A DNA stretch of 63,799 bases. Origin: Candidatus Contendibacter sp. (GTDB lineage: Bacteria; Pseudomonadota; Gammaproteobacteria; Competibacterales; Competibacteraceae). How positions within the stretch are numbered: position 1 is the stretch's first letter; each line of letters starts with the position of its first letter. The stretch spans positions 1 to 63,799 of the forward strand of contig WBUJ01000004.1 of NCBI GenBank assembly GCA_008933795.1. The letters are read 5' to 3'. Below the pieces are notes generated by a model, which was not told where the DNA came from, did no database searches, and saw only the letters and a program-made list of their open reading frames with translations. This document shows, piece by piece, positions 23,511-32,658 of this stretch. Both the position numbers and the translations under genes were made by a program.

Positions 23511-24305
23511 ATGCGTAACATTCTATTCGTAGCCGCTGTGTTGCACGCCGCCGGCGCGCTGGCCGCCGATCCCGCTCCACCACCATCCGCGTCCGCTCTC
23601 GCCGTCGCTCCCGCCTCTGTTCCCGCGTCGGTCAAGCAACCGGATTTGACCAAGCTGCAAGAGGCTCTGAATGGCGCCAAGCCCGACGGCGTCGCGCCCA
23701 CTGCCATTCCGGGATTGTACGAGGTGGTGTTGGGCGGCCAAGTGCTGTATGTGAGCGAGGATGGCCGGTTTGCGGTGCGGGGCGACATTCTCGACCTGGG
23801 GTCCCGCGCCAATCTGACCGAGGACCGGCGCGGCGAGTTGCGCGGCAAGGCCATCGCAGCGGTCGGCGAGAGCAATATGGTGGTGTTCGCGCCCGACGGG
23901 CCAGTCAAGCACACGGTCACCATCTTTACCGATATCGACTGTGGTTACTGCCGCAAGATGCACAGCCAGATGGCTGACTACAACAAGGAGGGCATCAAGA
24001 TACGCTACCTGTGGTTCCCGCGCGAGGGCGTCGGTTCCGAGTCGTTCAACAAGGCGGTGGCGGTCTGGTGCGCCGACAACCGGCAGGAGGCGCTGACCAA
24101 GGCCAAGCGCGGCGAGAGCAACGAACCAAGGACCTGCGATAATCCGGTGCAGGCCCAGTACGAACTGGGCGAAAAACTGGGGGTGCGCGGCACGCCGAGC
24201 CTGATTCTGGAATCCGGCGAGATGTTGCCCGGCTATGTGCCGCCCACCCAACTGGCGCAAATACTGGCGGAAAAAATGGCTCCCAAATCGGTGTTGAGAC
24301 GCTGA
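23511..24305 (+). CDS. DsbC-like thiol:disulfide interchange protein
   Basis: Periplasmic disulfide isomerase of 264 residues. A signal peptide ([19 protein letters not shown]) ends near residue 19, followed by a Pro/Ala-rich linker (about 20-42). The N-terminal dimerisation domain spans about 43-115, and the thioredoxin domain has the active-site CGYC at 144-147. The cis-Pro loop is at GVRGTPSLI. The CGYC sequence is that of DsbC; DsbG usually has CPYC. It would correct wrong disulfides in secreted proteins and needs DsbD, not seen here. The gene precedes the GH31 gene by 14 nt, perhaps co-transcribed. Confidence 0.9.
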   Translation: MRNILFVAAVLHAAGALAADPAPPPSASALAVAPASVPASVKQPDLTKLQEALNGAKPDGVAPTAIPGLYEVVLGGQVLYVSEDGRFAVRGDILDLGSRANLTEDRRGELRGKAIAAVGESNMVVFAPDGPVKHTVTIFTDIDCGYCRKMHSQMADYNKEGIKIRYLWFPREGVGSESFNKAVAVWCADNRQEALTKAKRGESNEPRTCDNPVQAQYELGEKLGVRGTPSLILESGEMLPGYVPPTQLAQILAEKMAPKSVLRR

Positions 24306-24319
24306 ACTGGAAGCTGTCC

Positions 24320-26701
24320 ATGTTTTTCGGCCAGAAAATCCATCCGCTCAATTTCGATTACCCCGAGCGGCTGACGGTCGACGCCGATGCGGTCGAATTG
24401 TCCGGGCCAGCAGTTCGGCTGCGGGTGCGTTGCGTCGAACTTTTCGCGGGTTGCCTGCGGTTGCGGTTCGAAAATGTCGCCGTCACCGACCCGCGCCAGC
24501 ATTCGGACGCCGTGTTGCCGGAATGGCGGGAAGGTCGACCGGTAGCGGCCCGGCTGGAAACGGACAGGGCGGTGTTCGCAGCGGAGGCGGGACGGGTCGA
24601 ACTGGGCGCAACGTGCTTGCGATTGGAACTGGCTGGTTTCGCCCTGGCGACGGTTGCCGCGGGCATCGGCGCCTGTGGCGAGGCGCTGCTGTTCAATTTC
24701 GCCATCGAGGCGGTGGAAGGGTGCTACGGTTTCGGCGAGCGCACCCGGCGACTCAACAAGCTGGGCGACAGCGCCGATTGCCTGACCGTGGACGTGGTGT
24801 CGGTGTTTCGTCACACCTACGCCCGCGATGATTACGACCCCAGCTACGTCGCCATTCCGTTCGCGATTTTCAAAAGCGGCGAGCGGTTTCTGGGATTGTT
24901 TTTCGACAATCCCGGTCGGGCGGTCATGGATGCCGGCAAGGTCCAGCCGGGCGAATTCGGGTACCAATCCCTCGGCGGCAACACCGACGTTTATGCTTTT
25001 GCCGGACCCAGCCTGCCCGAGGTGACGCGGCGTTACGCGGCGCTGACCGGACGGGCGCCACTGCCGCCGTTGTGGGCGCTGGGCTATCACCAGTGTCGCT
25101 GGGGCTATCAGTACGAAGCGGAATTCCGGGAACTGGCCGCCCGGTTCGCCGCCGCCGACGTGCCGGTCAGCGCCCTGTGGTACGACATCGACTACATGGA
25201 CGGCTATCGGCTGTTTACCTGGGATCGGGTGGATTTTCCCGATCCCGCCGGTTTGAACCGCGATCTCAAGGCCGCCGGCATCCGCGCCGTGACCATCGTC
25301 GATCCCGGCGTGAAGCGCGAGCCGGGCTACGCGGTTTACGAGAGCGGGCGGGAGCGGAAAGCGTTCTGCCAGACCGCCGGCGGCCGCGAGTACGTGGGCA
25401 AGGTCTGGCCGGGCGACACGGTGTTTCCCGACTTTACCCTGGAGGTCGCCCGCGACTGGTGGGCCAGTTGGCTGGCCGAGTTCCTGCGCGAGGGCGCGGT
25501 GGACGGCGCGTGGCTGGACATGAACGATCCCGCCACCGGCTACAGCCGCACCGAGGAGATGCGCTTCCAGCATGGCGCGATTCCCCACGACCGTTATCAC
25601 AACCAGTACGCGCATTTCATGGCCATGGCCAGCCGCGCCGCCTGCGACCGGCTCGACTCCGATGGCCGGCCCTTTCTGCTCACCCGCAGCGCCTGCGCCG
25701 GAACGCAGCGCTACAGCGCGGTGTGGACCGGCGACAACGCCAGCAATTGGAAGCATCTGCGGATGGCGCTGCCGTGTTCGCTGAATCTGAGTCTGTCGGG
25801 AGTGGCGTTCAACGGCCCGGACGTGGGCGGCTTCATGGACGACGCCAGCGCCGAATTACTGGTGCGCTGGCATCAGGCCTGCTGTCTGTTCCCGTTCTTC
25901 CGCAACCACTCGATCCGCCATTCCCGGCCGCAGGAGCCGTGGCAATTCGGGCCGGGACCGCTGGCGGCGATGCGCGGCGCGATCCGCGTCCGCTACCGGT
26001 TGTTGCCGTATCTGTACCAGTGCTTTTTTACCCACTGGCTAGACGGCGATCCGGTCATCCGCCCGCTGCTTTATCACCATGCCGGGCCGGAATACGTCGA
26101 TTTGGACGATCAATACCTGGTCGGCGATACGTTGCTGGTTGCGCCGATTCTGCACGGCGAAGGGCAGGGGCCGGAACTGGTCCGCAATGGGGTGAAACAT
26201 CAGGAGCGGTCGGTGGCGTTGCCGCCGGGCTGGTGGTTCGACCTGAACCGGGGCGAGTGGGTGCAAGGCGGTCGGGTGATTCCCTACGCCGCCGCACTGG
26301 ACGAGTTGCCGCTGTTCGCCCGCGATGGCGCAGTGTTGCCGTATTACGCCGGGCCGTTGCGAAACAGCGTCATGGATCTGCGCACCATCGAGTTGCATCT
26401 GTTCTGCCGCGAGCGGCCAGCGCAGTTTGACTATTACGTGGACGACCGGGAAACCCGGCGCTATCAGCACGGCGGCTACGGCATGACCCGAATAACGGTG
26501 GAACTGGGTGGCGAGCGGTTGCGGGTCGGGATTGTCGAGACCGGCGACTATCCGCGCGACACGGTGGTTTTCATGCCGGTGCTGTACGATCATCCCGAAG
26601 CGTGGGAACTGGAGTTGATGGTCAATGGCCGCGCCGTAACGCGGCCGCTGAAAGCCAATCAGCGGGAATGGCTTTGTCGCGCGCTACCGGTGCGCGCCTG
26701 A
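24320..26701 (+). CDS. Glycoside hydrolase family 31 alpha-glucosidase
   Basis: Retaining alpha-glucosidase of 793 residues and of the GH31 family. An N-terminal beta-sandwich (about 1-220) precedes the catalytic barrel, with LWYDIDYMDGYRLFTWD near 285-305. The nucleophile is Asp400 in AWLDMNDP, and the acid/base is Asp472 in WTGDNASNW. No signal peptide is present, so it is probably cytoplasmic and acts on maltodextrins, glycogen fragments or another alpha-glucoside. Substrate specificity (glucose, xylose or sulfoquinovose) cannot be settled from sequence. It lies 14 nt after the DsbC-like gene. A cytoplasmic glucosidase would fit an organism that stores glycogen, which is inference. Confidence 0.92.
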   Translation: MFFGQKIHPLNFDYPERLTVDADAVELSGPAVRLRVRCVELFAGCLRLRFENVAVTDPRQHSDAVLPEWREGRPVAARLETDRAVFAAEAGRVELGATCLRLELAGFALATVAAGIGACGEALLFNFAIEAVEGCYGFGERTRRLNKLGDSADCLTVDVVSVFRHTYARDDYDPSYVAIPFAIFKSGERFLGLFFDNPGRAVMDAGKVQPGEFGYQSLGGNTDVYAFAGPSLPEVTRRYAALTGRAPLPPLWALGYHQCRWGYQYEAEFRELAARFAAADVPVSALWYDIDYMDGYRLFTWDRVDFPDPAGLNRDLKAAGIRAVTIVDPGVKREPGYAVYESGRERKAFCQTAGGREYVGKVWPGDTVFPDFTLEVARDWWASWLAEFLREGAVDGAWLDMNDPATGYSRTEEMRFQHGAIPHDRYHNQYAHFMAMASRAACDRLDSDGRPFLLTRSACAGTQRYSAVWTGDNASNWKHLRMALPCSLNLSLSGVAFNGPDVGGFMDDASAELLVRWHQACCLFPFFRNHSIRHSRPQEPWQFGPGPLAAMRGAIRVRYRLLPYLYQCFFTHWLDGDPVIRPLLYHHAGPEYVDLDDQYLVGDTLLVAPILHGEGQGPELVRNGVKHQERSVALPPGWWFDLNRGEWVQGGRVIPYAAALDELPLFARDGAVLPYYAGPLRNSVMDLRTIELHLFCRERPAQFDYYVDDRETRRYQHGGYGMTRITVELGGERLRVGIVETGDYPRDTVVFMPVLYDHPEAWELELMVNGRAVTRPLKANQREWLCRALPVRA

Positions 26702-26720
26702 ACGGCTGCCCGGTTGATGT

Positions 26721-26739
26721 CGCCCCGAATCCCGGGGTG
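26721..26739 (+). terminator. Hairpin after the GH31 gene
   Basis: A GC-rich stem (CGCCCCG and CGGGGTG, 5-nt loop) starts 19 nt after the alpha-glucosidase stop. There is no T-run, so it is a weak candidate terminator separating the gene from the caspase-like unit downstream. Confidence 0.35.
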
Positions 26740-26858
26740 GCGGTCTCCGGTTTATCTTGACCTGCGAGGCCGGATTGGCCGATTCAAAATGGGCTGTTTT
26801 TCCGTGGTGCCTTGGAGAAATAATTAATTATAACAAAAGCTTATTGGTTGGTACGATT

Positions 26859-26871
26859 CTGGTGTTACCAG
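26859..26871. promoter_or_regulatory. Inverted repeat upstream of the caspase-like gene
   Basis: CTGGT and ACCAG arms around a 3-nt spacer sit 40 nt before the ATG, just after a strongly AT-rich block (26820-26845) that contrasts with the GC-rich surroundings. This could be an operator next to a promoter; a TATAAC at 26829 could be part of a -10 element. No factor can be named. Confidence 0.3.
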
Positions 26872-26911
26872 AGATCATCATTTGGCGGCGCTCGAATCGA
26901 GGAGGTTTGTC

Positions 26912-27406
26912 ATGTTCGGAAAAAAGGTAATTCATGTGGTCGATGACCGGGTTGATTGGTCTGCCGGAGCGCGGGGCGCCTTGTGGGGACCAGTTATTGC
27001 CATCTCAACCTTTGGCGAGATCACCATGACCAGCGTCAACACCATGGTGGATAATGTCAAGACGGAAATCGGCACTGGTAGAAAAATGGATATTTTGCGC
27101 ATTGCCGACCACGGTAACCGCGATGGTCTTGAGTTGGGCGATGATTGGATCACTGCGGTTAATTTCGCTACCTATGCCCCCAAGCTTGGAGAACTGCGAA
27201 GTTATTTCAACAACAACGGGATCGCCCATTTTCTCAATTGCCTGGTGGGCAATAATACCGGGTTGCTGCACCAGTTTGCCGTAACTTGGAATGTTACGAT
27301 CTACGGTGGAACTGGATTGACCAACGGCTTCCGGATGAATGGTGGTGAATGGGTTTCCGTCACGCCCGGTGGCGTTATTACCCAGAACGTGAGTTGGCCG
27401 GACTGA
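26912..27406 (+). CDS. Predicted caspase-fold (DUF4347-like) small protein
   Basis: A 164-residue cytoplasmic protein I do not recognise as a named gene. The ATG at 26912 has an AGGAGG site 6 nt upstream; an in-frame ATG-less extension to 26882 is not needed. Two segments look like the catalytic dyad of the caspase/DUF4347 fold: ILRIADHGNRDGLELG with His67, and GIAHFLNCLVGNN with Cys110. Each comes at the end of a predicted hydrophobic strand, and the 43-residue spacing fits. A later YGGTGLTNGF resembles the strand after the Cys in DUF4347. No signal peptide, repeats or other domains are present. The stop codon overlaps the ATG of the next gene, so the two are translated together. Codon use is less GC-rich than the neighbours. 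Protease activity is inference from the two motifs only. Confidence 0.6.
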   Translation: MFGKKVIHVVDDRVDWSAGARGALWGPVIAISTFGEITMTSVNTMVDNVKTEIGTGRKMDILRIADHGNRDGLELGDDWITAVNFATYAPKLGELRSYFNNNGIAHFLNCLVGNNTGLLHQFAVTWNVTIYGGTGLTNGFRMNGGEWVSVTPGGVITQNVSWPD

Positions 27407-27687
27407 TGCTAAAAAAAATTGGATATTGGGCATTTCTTGCCAGTGTGGGGTTGACGCTACTGTTTGGGATAGGAGTGGGACTAAGCTTGCTTCTGGGGAG
27501 TAACGCCCACCCCTTTCTCGATGGCGCCGTGGTCGCTTCTACTCTGGGTTTTGTCTACTTGCAGCCGCTGCTGGTGGTGTTGGCCTTGGTTACCGATCGC
27601 ACCCGTCCGGCCAAAGTGGCGATCTGTGGATTGTTTTTCGGTCTATGGCTTTTGGTGATCGCTGCTGGTTGGTGGATCGTCGGCTAA
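27406..27687 (+). CDS. Small three-helix membrane protein coupled to the caspase-like gene
   Basis: This 93-residue protein is almost entirely hydrophobic. Helices are predicted at about 7-31, 39-62 and 68-92. Short polar loops (SNAHPF and TDRTRPAK) separate them. Its ATG overlaps the preceding TGA as TGATG, the typical arrangement for translational coupling. I do not recognise a family. A small membrane partner next to a predicted protease could be an effector activated by cleavage, an anchor or an inhibitor. None of these can be shown from sequence alone. An upstream in-frame start at 27349 would overlap the first gene by 58 nt and lacks a ribosome site, so it was rejected. Confidence 0.7.
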   Translation: MLKKIGYWAFLASVGLTLLFGIGVGLSLLLGSNAHPFLDGAVVASTLGFVYLQPLLVVLALVTDRTRPAKVAICGLFFGLWLLVIAAGWWIVG

Positions 27688-27790
27688 CCGAAATTCACAA
27701 CCACCCCGGTCATCGCCAACCCGTCGGCGCGAGTGGTGACTGGGTCGAGAGTGGGCGGTATAGGTTCAAAACATTCGCGAGGGCGAATTC

Positions 27791-28492
27791 ATGGCGATAT
27801 TCACGATCACCGGCGACGTCGATCCATTCCTGCATGTTTCGCTGCGCAAGGGCGAGCAGATTTACTGCGAATCCGACGCGATGGTGATGATGGAAGACAC
27901 GCTCGACCTGACTGGAAAAATGACCGGCGGCTTGGGTAGCGCGCTCATGCGCCGGTTCGCCAACGGCGAATCGTTTTTCCAGCAGCACATTGCGGCGACC
28001 CGGGGCGACGGGGATTGCCTGCTGTCGCCGGTGTTGCCGGGGACGATCCAGGTTTTGGAAGTCGGCGCGACCAGCTACATGCTCAGCGACGGGGTGTTCG
28101 TGGCCGCCGAAAGCGGCGTGAATCTGCGCGTCCGCACTCAAAATATTGGCAACGCGCTACTCGCCCAGACCGGTGGTTTTTTCGTCGGCGAGGCCACCGG
28201 CAAGGGCAAGCTGGCGGTCTCCGGGTTTGGCTCCGGCTTTATCCTGGACGTGGAACCGGGCAAGGATGTGATCATCGACAACGCCCATGTGGTGGCGTGG
28301 GACAGCCAGTTGCGTTACGAGATTTCCGTGCCTGGCCAGCAGGGCGGTGGGGGATTGTTCGACCGGCTGGTCGGCAGCGTGACCAGCGGGGAAGGCGTCG
28401 TGCTGCGCTTTTCCGGGCGGGGGAAAGTCGTCATCTGTTCGCGCAACCGCAACGCCTTTTCAAGCTGGGTGCGCGGCGGAGCCCGAGGATAA
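27791..28492 (+). CDS. AIM24/TIGR00266 family protein
   Basis: The 233-residue product belongs to the AIM24 family of all-beta proteins, related by name to a yeast mitochondrial inner-membrane biogenesis protein; the bacterial role is unknown. The family hallmark sequence runs from FLHVSLRKGEQIYCESDAMV through DLTGKMTGGLGSALMRRF (about 45-65) to an AQTGGFFVGEATGKG segment and ends in GRGKVVICSRN. There is no signal peptide. A GAGG lies 9 nt before the ATG. It is 103 nt downstream of the small membrane protein gene, so it may or may not belong to that transcript. Confidence 0.88.
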   Translation: MAIFTITGDVDPFLHVSLRKGEQIYCESDAMVMMEDTLDLTGKMTGGLGSALMRRFANGESFFQQHIAATRGDGDCLLSPVLPGTIQVLEVGATSYMLSDGVFVAAESGVNLRVRTQNIGNALLAQTGGFFVGEATGKGKLAVSGFGSGFILDVEPGKDVIIDNAHVVAWDSQLRYEISVPGQQGGGGLFDRLVGSVTSGEGVVLRFSGRGKVVICSRNRNAFSSWVRGGARG

Positions 28493-28504
28493 CCGGGGAC
28501 TTTT

Positions 28505-29320
28505 TCAACCGCCCCCCGATTCCGCCGCCGACTCGCGCTTGGCCCGTTCCCACAGCGCATCCATTTCCGCCAGGGTCGAGTCCGCTGGCTTGCGCCCCTC
28601 TTCCGCCAGCCAGTGTTCGATCCGCCGGAACCGGCGCTCGAATTTGGCGTTGGTGCCGCGCAGGGCGGCCTCGGGGTCGAGCTTGAGGTGGCGGGCCAGG
28701 TTGGCGACCGCGAACAGCACGTCGCCCAGTTCGTCGGCCAGCCGTTCCGGCGGCGCAGCGCTGGCGATTTCGTGGCGGACTTCGGCGATTTCCTCTTCGA
28801 TTTTGGCCAGCACCGGTTCCACCGAACCCCAGTCGAAGCCCACCTTGGCGGCTTCCTTCTGCAACTTGACCGCCCGGGTCAGCGCCGGCAGAGCCAGCGG
28901 GATGTCGTCCAATACGCCGGCGGGTTGCCCGGATTTTTCAGCCGCTTCGGCGGCCTTGATCCGCTCCCAGGCGGAGGTCTGCTCGGCGGCGTCGGCGTAA
29001 CTTTCATCGCCGAACACGTGCGGATGGCGGCGGGTCATTTTCTCGACGATGCCGCGCGCCACATCGGCGAAATTGAAGCGGCCTTCTTCACGGGCGATTT
29101 GCGCGTAGAACACGACTTGAAACAGCAGATCGCCCAGTTCCGCCTGCAATTCCGCCCAATCCTCGCGGGCGATGGCGTCGGCGACTTCGTAGGCTTCCTC
29201 GATGGTATGAGGAACGATGGTGGCGTAGGTTTGTTGCCGATCCCACGGGCAGCCGTGATCGGGATCGCGCAGGCGGGCCATCAATTCCAATAAAGCGTCC
29301 GTCGGGCAACGATCAGTCAT
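28505..29320 (-). CDS. mazG: Nucleoside triphosphate pyrophosphohydrolase
   Basis: MazG hydrolyses (d)NTPs to monophosphates and pyrophosphate, and helps clear abnormal nucleotides. The start at 29320 (MTDRCPTD) matches the family N-terminus, with LMARLRDPDHGCPWDRQQT following. The first MazG domain shows EEAYEVADAI (acidic metal ligands) and ELGDLLFQVVFYAQIA. The second repeats EEIAEV and ELGDVLFAVANLARHL. Length 271 fits E. coli (263). An upstream in-frame start at 29380 adds only a low-quality lead. It converges with the AIM24-family gene and diverges from glmM. MazE/F are not present, so this is the housekeeping nucleotidase rather than part of a toxin locus. Confidence 0.95.
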   Translation of the reverse strand: MTDRCPTDALLELMARLRDPDHGCPWDRQQTYATIVPHTIEEAYEVADAIAREDWAELQAELGDLLFQVVFYAQIAREEGRFNFADVARGIVEKMTRRHPHVFGDESYADAAEQTSAWERIKAAEAAEKSGQPAGVLDDIPLALPALTRAVKLQKEAAKVGFDWGSVEPVLAKIEEEIAEVRHEIASAAPPERLADELGDVLFAVANLARHLKLDPEAALRGTNAKFERRFRRIEHWLAEEGRKPADSTLAEMDALWERAKRESAAESGGG

Positions 29321-29424
29321 GGGTGGTAACCGCCATGCGACTACTGTAGGTTTGCCAAAGCCCGCGCGCCGTGTCGCCATCCCCGCTATAATTCCCGACC
29401 GCGCTCAGGCAGGGGGAACAAGTC

Positions 29425-30762
29425 ATGGGAAAACGGTATTTTGGTACGGACGGCATTCGCGGGCGGGTCGGCGACTACCCTATCACGGCGGAATTCGTGT
29501 TGAAACTGGGTTGGGCGGCCGGGCGAGCGTTGCAGACCCAGGGTTTCAACAAGGTGGTCATCGGCAAGGATACCCGCATCTCCGGCTACATGTTCGAGTC
29601 AGCCCTGGAAGCAGGGCTGTCGGCGGCCGGAGTCAACATCGCCCTGCTGGGACCGATGCCGACGCCCGGCATCGCCTACCTAACCCGAACCCTGCACGCC
29701 TGCGCCGGCATCGTGGTCAGCGCCTCCCACAATCCTTATTACGACAACGGCATCAAGTTCTTCTCTCGCGATGGCCAGAAATTGCCCGATGTGATCGAAC
29801 TGCACATCGAGGAACTGCTGGAGCAACCGCTGACCACCGCCGAACCCGACGCCTTGGGAAAGGCCGAACGCATCGTGGACGCCGCCGGCCGCTACATCGA
29901 GTTTTGCAAGAGCACGGCGCCCGCCTACACCAGTCTGGCAGGCCTGAAAATCGTGGTGGATTGCGCCCACGGCGCGACCTATCACATCGCGCCCAGCGTA
30001 TTGAGCGAAATGGGCGCGACCGTAATTCCCGTGGGCGTCGCGCCCGACGGACTGAACATCAATTTGGACTGTGGCTCCACCAAGCCAGCGATGTTGCGCG
30101 CCCTGGTCGAGGAGGAGGGTGCCGATCTCGGCATCGCCTTCGACGGCGACGGCGACCGGGTGATCATGGTGGACCATCGGGGCGAAGTGGTGGATGGCGA
30201 CGAACTGCTGTTCGTCATCGCCCGCGACCGCCTGCGCGCCGGCAGCCGCTTCAACGCCGTGGTCGGCACCCTGATGACCAATCTGGGCCTGGAAATCGCG
30301 TTGCGGGCGCTGGGGCTGGACTTGCGCCGCGCCAAGGTGGGCGACCGCTATGTCATGGAAGGGTTGCTGGCCGAGAATCTGATTCTCGGCGGCGAAAACT
30401 CCGGCCACATCATCTGCCTGGACCGAACCACCACCGGCGACGGCATTGTTTCCGCCTTGCAAGTGCTGTCGGCGATGCTGCAATCCGGCAAGAGCCTGCA
30501 CGACCTCAAGGCTGGCATGAGCAAATATCCCCAGGTGCTGATCAATGTGTCGGTGAGCGGAGAAGTGGATCTGCACCGGCCAGCGATTCAGGAGGCGGTG
30601 CGGGCGGTGGAGAGCCAATTGGGCGACCATGGCCGGGTGTTGCTGCGTCCCTCCGGGACCGAACCGGTGGTGCGGGTCATGGTGGAGGGCGCGGACGCTG
30701 GCGCCGTCGAACGCCACGCCCGGGAATTGGCCGGGGTGGTACGGGATACTCTTTCGGCGTGA
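29425..30762 (+). CDS. glmM: Phosphoglucosamine mutase
   Basis: GlmM converts glucosamine-6-phosphate to glucosamine-1-phosphate for peptidoglycan and lipopolysaccharide. It has 445 residues, the expected length. The active-site phosphoserine is Ser101 in [13 protein letters not shown], and the metal-binding loop [12 protein letters not shown] lies near 240. The sugar-binding GGENSGHI loop and the phosphate-binding [12 protein letters not shown] loop at the C-terminus are intact. GGGGGAAC lies upstream of the ATG. The gene leads into tpiA and secG, the arrangement typical of gammaproteobacteria. Confidence 0.97.
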   Translation: MGKRYFGTDGIRGRVGDYPITAEFVLKLGWAAGRALQTQGFNKVVIGKDTRISGYMFESALEAGLSAAGVNIALLGPMPTPGIAYLTRTLHACAGIVVSASHNPYYDNGIKFFSRDGQKLPDVIELHIEELLEQPLTTAEPDALGKAERIVDAAGRYIEFCKSTAPAYTSLAGLKIVVDCAHGATYHIAPSVLSEMGATVIPVGVAPDGLNINLDCGSTKPAMLRALVEEEGADLGIAFDGDGDRVIMVDHRGEVVDGDELLFVIARDRLRAGSRFNAVVGTLMTNLGLEIALRALGLDLRRAKVGDRYVMEGLLAENLILGGENSGHIICLDRTTTGDGIVSALQVLSAMLQSGKSLHDLKAGMSKYPQVLINVSVSGEVDLHRPAIQEAVRAVESQLGDHGRVLLRPSGTEPVVRVMVEGADAGAVERHARELAGVVRDTLSA

Positions 30763-30769
30763 TTGATTT

Positions 30770-30805
30770 CCGGGCGCGAACTCCGTAAGCTTGCCCGGCT
30801 TTTTT
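30770..30805 (+). terminator. Hairpin with T-run between glmM and tpiA
   Basis: CCGGGC and GCCCGG arms with a 17-nt loop are followed directly by CTTTTTT. It looks like an intrinsic terminator or attenuator that partly separates glmM from tpiA. The loop is large, which lowers confidence. Confidence 0.5.
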
Positions 30806-30825
30806 CGCAAGGGGAGAAGAACGAC

Positions 30826-31578
30826 ATGCGCCGTAAGCTGGTGGCTGGAAACTGGAAAATGAATGGCTCGACCGGCAGCATCCGCGAGTTGCTGCAAGGA
30901 ATCCTGGGGGGCGCCGCCGAGGTTGCCGCCGTCGAACTGGCCGTGTTTCCGCCGTTCGCGTACCTGGACGCGGTCGCGCGACAACTGACTGGAACCGCGA
31001 TCAGATGGGGCGCGCAAAACCTCTCCGAACACGCCTCGGGCGCCTACACCGGTGAAGTGGCCGGTCCGATGCTGAAGGATTTTGGCTGCGCCTACGTCAT
31101 CGTCGGTCACTCGGAGCGGCGCACGCTGTATGGCGAAAGCGATCAGGTGGTGGCGCGCAAGTTCGCCGCCGCGCGCAAGTTTGGTCTGAAGCCGATCCTT
31201 TGTGTCGGCGAGACCCTGGAGGAACGCGAGCAGGGCGTGACCGAGGCCGTGGTCGGTCGCCAGCTCAAGGCGGTGCTTGATCTGGAAGGCATCGCCAGTT
31301 TCGCCGATGCGGTCATCGCCTACGAGCCGGTTTGGGCGATTGGTACCGGCCGCACCGCGACCTCCGCGCAGGCGCAGGAGGTTCACGCCTTCATCCGCGC
31401 CCAGTTGGCCGTGCTCGATCCGGCGCGGGCGAGCCAGGTTTGCGTTCTGTACGGCGGCAGCGTCAAGGGCTCCAATGCCGGGGAACTGCTGGCCATGCCC
31501 GACATCGACGGCGGCTTGGTGGGTGGCGCCTCACTCGACCCCAAGGATTTCTTGGCGATTGCCAAGGCGGGTTGTTAA
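30826..31578 (+). CDS. tpiA: Triosephosphate isomerase
   Basis: TpiA interconverts dihydroxyacetone phosphate and glyceraldehyde 3-phosphate. The ATG at 30826 gives the family start [14 protein letters not shown], and a GGGGAG site lies upstream; the upstream in-frame ATG at 30763 is not used. The protein has 250 residues. Active-site residues are Lys11 in NWKMNG, His in VIVGHSERR (about 95) and Glu in [11 protein letters not shown] (about 165). The phosphate loop YGGSVKGSN follows. It is 9 nt before secG, so they are probably co-transcribed. Confidence 0.97.
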   Translation: MRRKLVAGNWKMNGSTGSIRELLQGILGGAAEVAAVELAVFPPFAYLDAVARQLTGTAIRWGAQNLSEHASGAYTGEVAGPMLKDFGCAYVIVGHSERRTLYGESDQVVARKFAAARKFGLKPILCVGETLEEREQGVTEAVVGRQLKAVLDLEGIASFADAVIAYEPVWAIGTGRTATSAQAQEVHAFIRAQLAVLDPARASQVCVLYGGSVKGSNAGELLAMPDIDGGLVGGASLDPKDFLAIAKAGC

Positions 31579-31587
31579 ACTGTCGCC

Positions 31588-31923
31588 ATGATTCACACCC
31601 TGATTCTCGTCGCCCATGTCGTGGTTGCGGTCGCGCTGGTCGCGCTGGTGCTGCTGCAACAGGGCAAGGGTGCCGACGCGGGAGCGGCGTTCGGCAGCGG
31701 CGCTTCGGCGACCATGTTCGGGTCGCAGGGTTCCGCGTCTTTCCTGAGTCGGACTACCGCCATTCTGGCGACCGTGTTCTTTCTGACCAGTCTGACCCTG
31801 GCGTATTTCTCGACGCAAAGCTCCACGCCCCGGAGCGTCGTCGAACGGATTCAAGCGGAAAAGCCCGCCGAGCCACTCCAGGGCAGCGGCCCCTCGGATG
31901 TGCCGAAGTTGCCGCAGCAATAG
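31588..31923 (+). CDS. secG: Protein-export membrane protein SecG
   Basis: SecG is an auxiliary subunit of the SecYEG translocon. The 111-residue product has two membrane helices (about 3-23 and 54-73) separated by the conserved [21 protein letters not shown] loop. The C-terminal tail is hydrophilic and of normal length. It sits 9 nt after tpiA and just before tRNA-Leu, the conserved arrangement. Confidence 0.96.
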   Translation: MIHTLILVAHVVVAVALVALVLLQQGKGADAGAAFGSGASATMFGSQGSASFLSRTTAILATVFFLTSLTLAYFSTQSSTPRSVVERIQAEKPAEPLQGSGPSDVPKLPQQ

Positions 31924-31950
31924 CGGAAGATCGGTTTGATGTTTTGCCGT

Positions 31951-32035
31951 GCCGATGTGGTGGAACTGGTAGACACGCTAGCTTGAGGGGTTAGTGGCGC
32001 GAGCCGTGCCGGTTCGAGTCCGGCCATCGGTACCA
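31951..32035 (+). tRNA. tRNA-Leu (anticodon GAG)
   Basis: An 85-nt class II tRNA with encoded CCA. The acceptor stem pairs GCCGATG with CATCGGT. The D-arm region reads GGTGGAACTGGTAGACACG. The anticodon stem CTAGC/GTTAG encloses loop TTGAGGG, with GAG at 31985-31987. A variable arm and a GGTTCGAGTCC T-arm complete it. It lies between secG and nuoA, as in many gammaproteobacteria. Confidence 0.96.
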
Positions 32036-32301
32036 AATAACGATACGGAGCATCCCGAACCCCCCGATTCGAGATGCGCGATGCGATTCCCGGATGGGGG
32101 ATTGCAGACCACCATGAGGTTCGACGTCCCATGCGGCGTTTTAATTATAAGAAAACATTCGCCCCAATCGTTGTTCCCGGTAGGCTCATTCCAGGGTATT
32201 ACGGCCTCGCAACCCGCCGGGGCTGCGTGCTTAGGCTCCAGGCCAAGACCCAATTACCCTAGCGCTTTCTCCCGGTTCGCCATGCCGAAGGTGCGACTCT
32301 G
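32036..32301 (+). promoter_or_regulatory. Spacer before the nuo operon, probable promoter region
   Basis: 266 nt with no credible gene. The most notable part is an AT-rich block at 32140-32155 with TTTTAATTATAAGAAAAC inside GC-rich sequence, which may be the -10 region of the nuo promoter. I see no clear -35 element and no strong terminator for the tRNA. Short open frames here lack ribosome sites and family features. Confidence 0.35.
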
Positions 32302-32658
32302 ATGCTGTCCAATTACCTTCCTGTCCTGATCTTCGTGGTTATTTCCATCGCGATGGCCGTGGTCGTCATCAGTCTCGGCTATTTCCTTGGCACTCGCCGT
32401 CCCGATGGTGAAAAGCTGTCACCCTACGAGTGCGGTTTCGAATCGTTCGAGGATGCCCGAATGAAGTTCGATGTCCGCTACTATCTGGTGGCCATCCTGT
32501 TCATCATTTTCGATCTGGAAATCGCTTTCCTGTTTCCCTGGGCGATCGTGCTCGACCAAATCGGCCTGTTCGGTTTTGCCTCGATGGCGATCTTTCTCGG
32601 CATCCTGGTGATCGGCTTCATTTACGAGTGGAAGAAAGGAGCCTTGGAATGGGAATAG
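32302..32658 (+). CDS. nuoA: NADH-quinone oxidoreductase subunit A
   Basis: First gene of the complex I operon. The 118-residue product is a small membrane subunit with helices about 5-29, 62-85 and 88-110. The conserved loop [18 protein letters not shown] (about 36-53) contains the Cys and acidic residues that face the quinone-entry region. The length is normal. The gene overlaps nuoB by 10 nt, so the two are translationally linked. Confidence 0.97.
   Translation: MLSNYLPVLIFVVISIAMAVVVISLGYFLGTRRPDGEKLSPYECGFESFEDARMKFDVRYYLVAILFIIFDLEIAFLFPWAIVLDQIGLFGFASMAIFLGILVIGFIYEWKKGALEWE

Noticed and set aside
24233-25756. 507-residue minus-strand frame within the GH31 gene
   Set aside because: Antisense shadow of a protein with intact catalytic motifs.
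31951-32300. tRNA-Leu as an integration site for a mobile element
   Set aside because: No integrase gene, no repeat of the tRNA 3' end and no composition change follow; nuoA starts normally.
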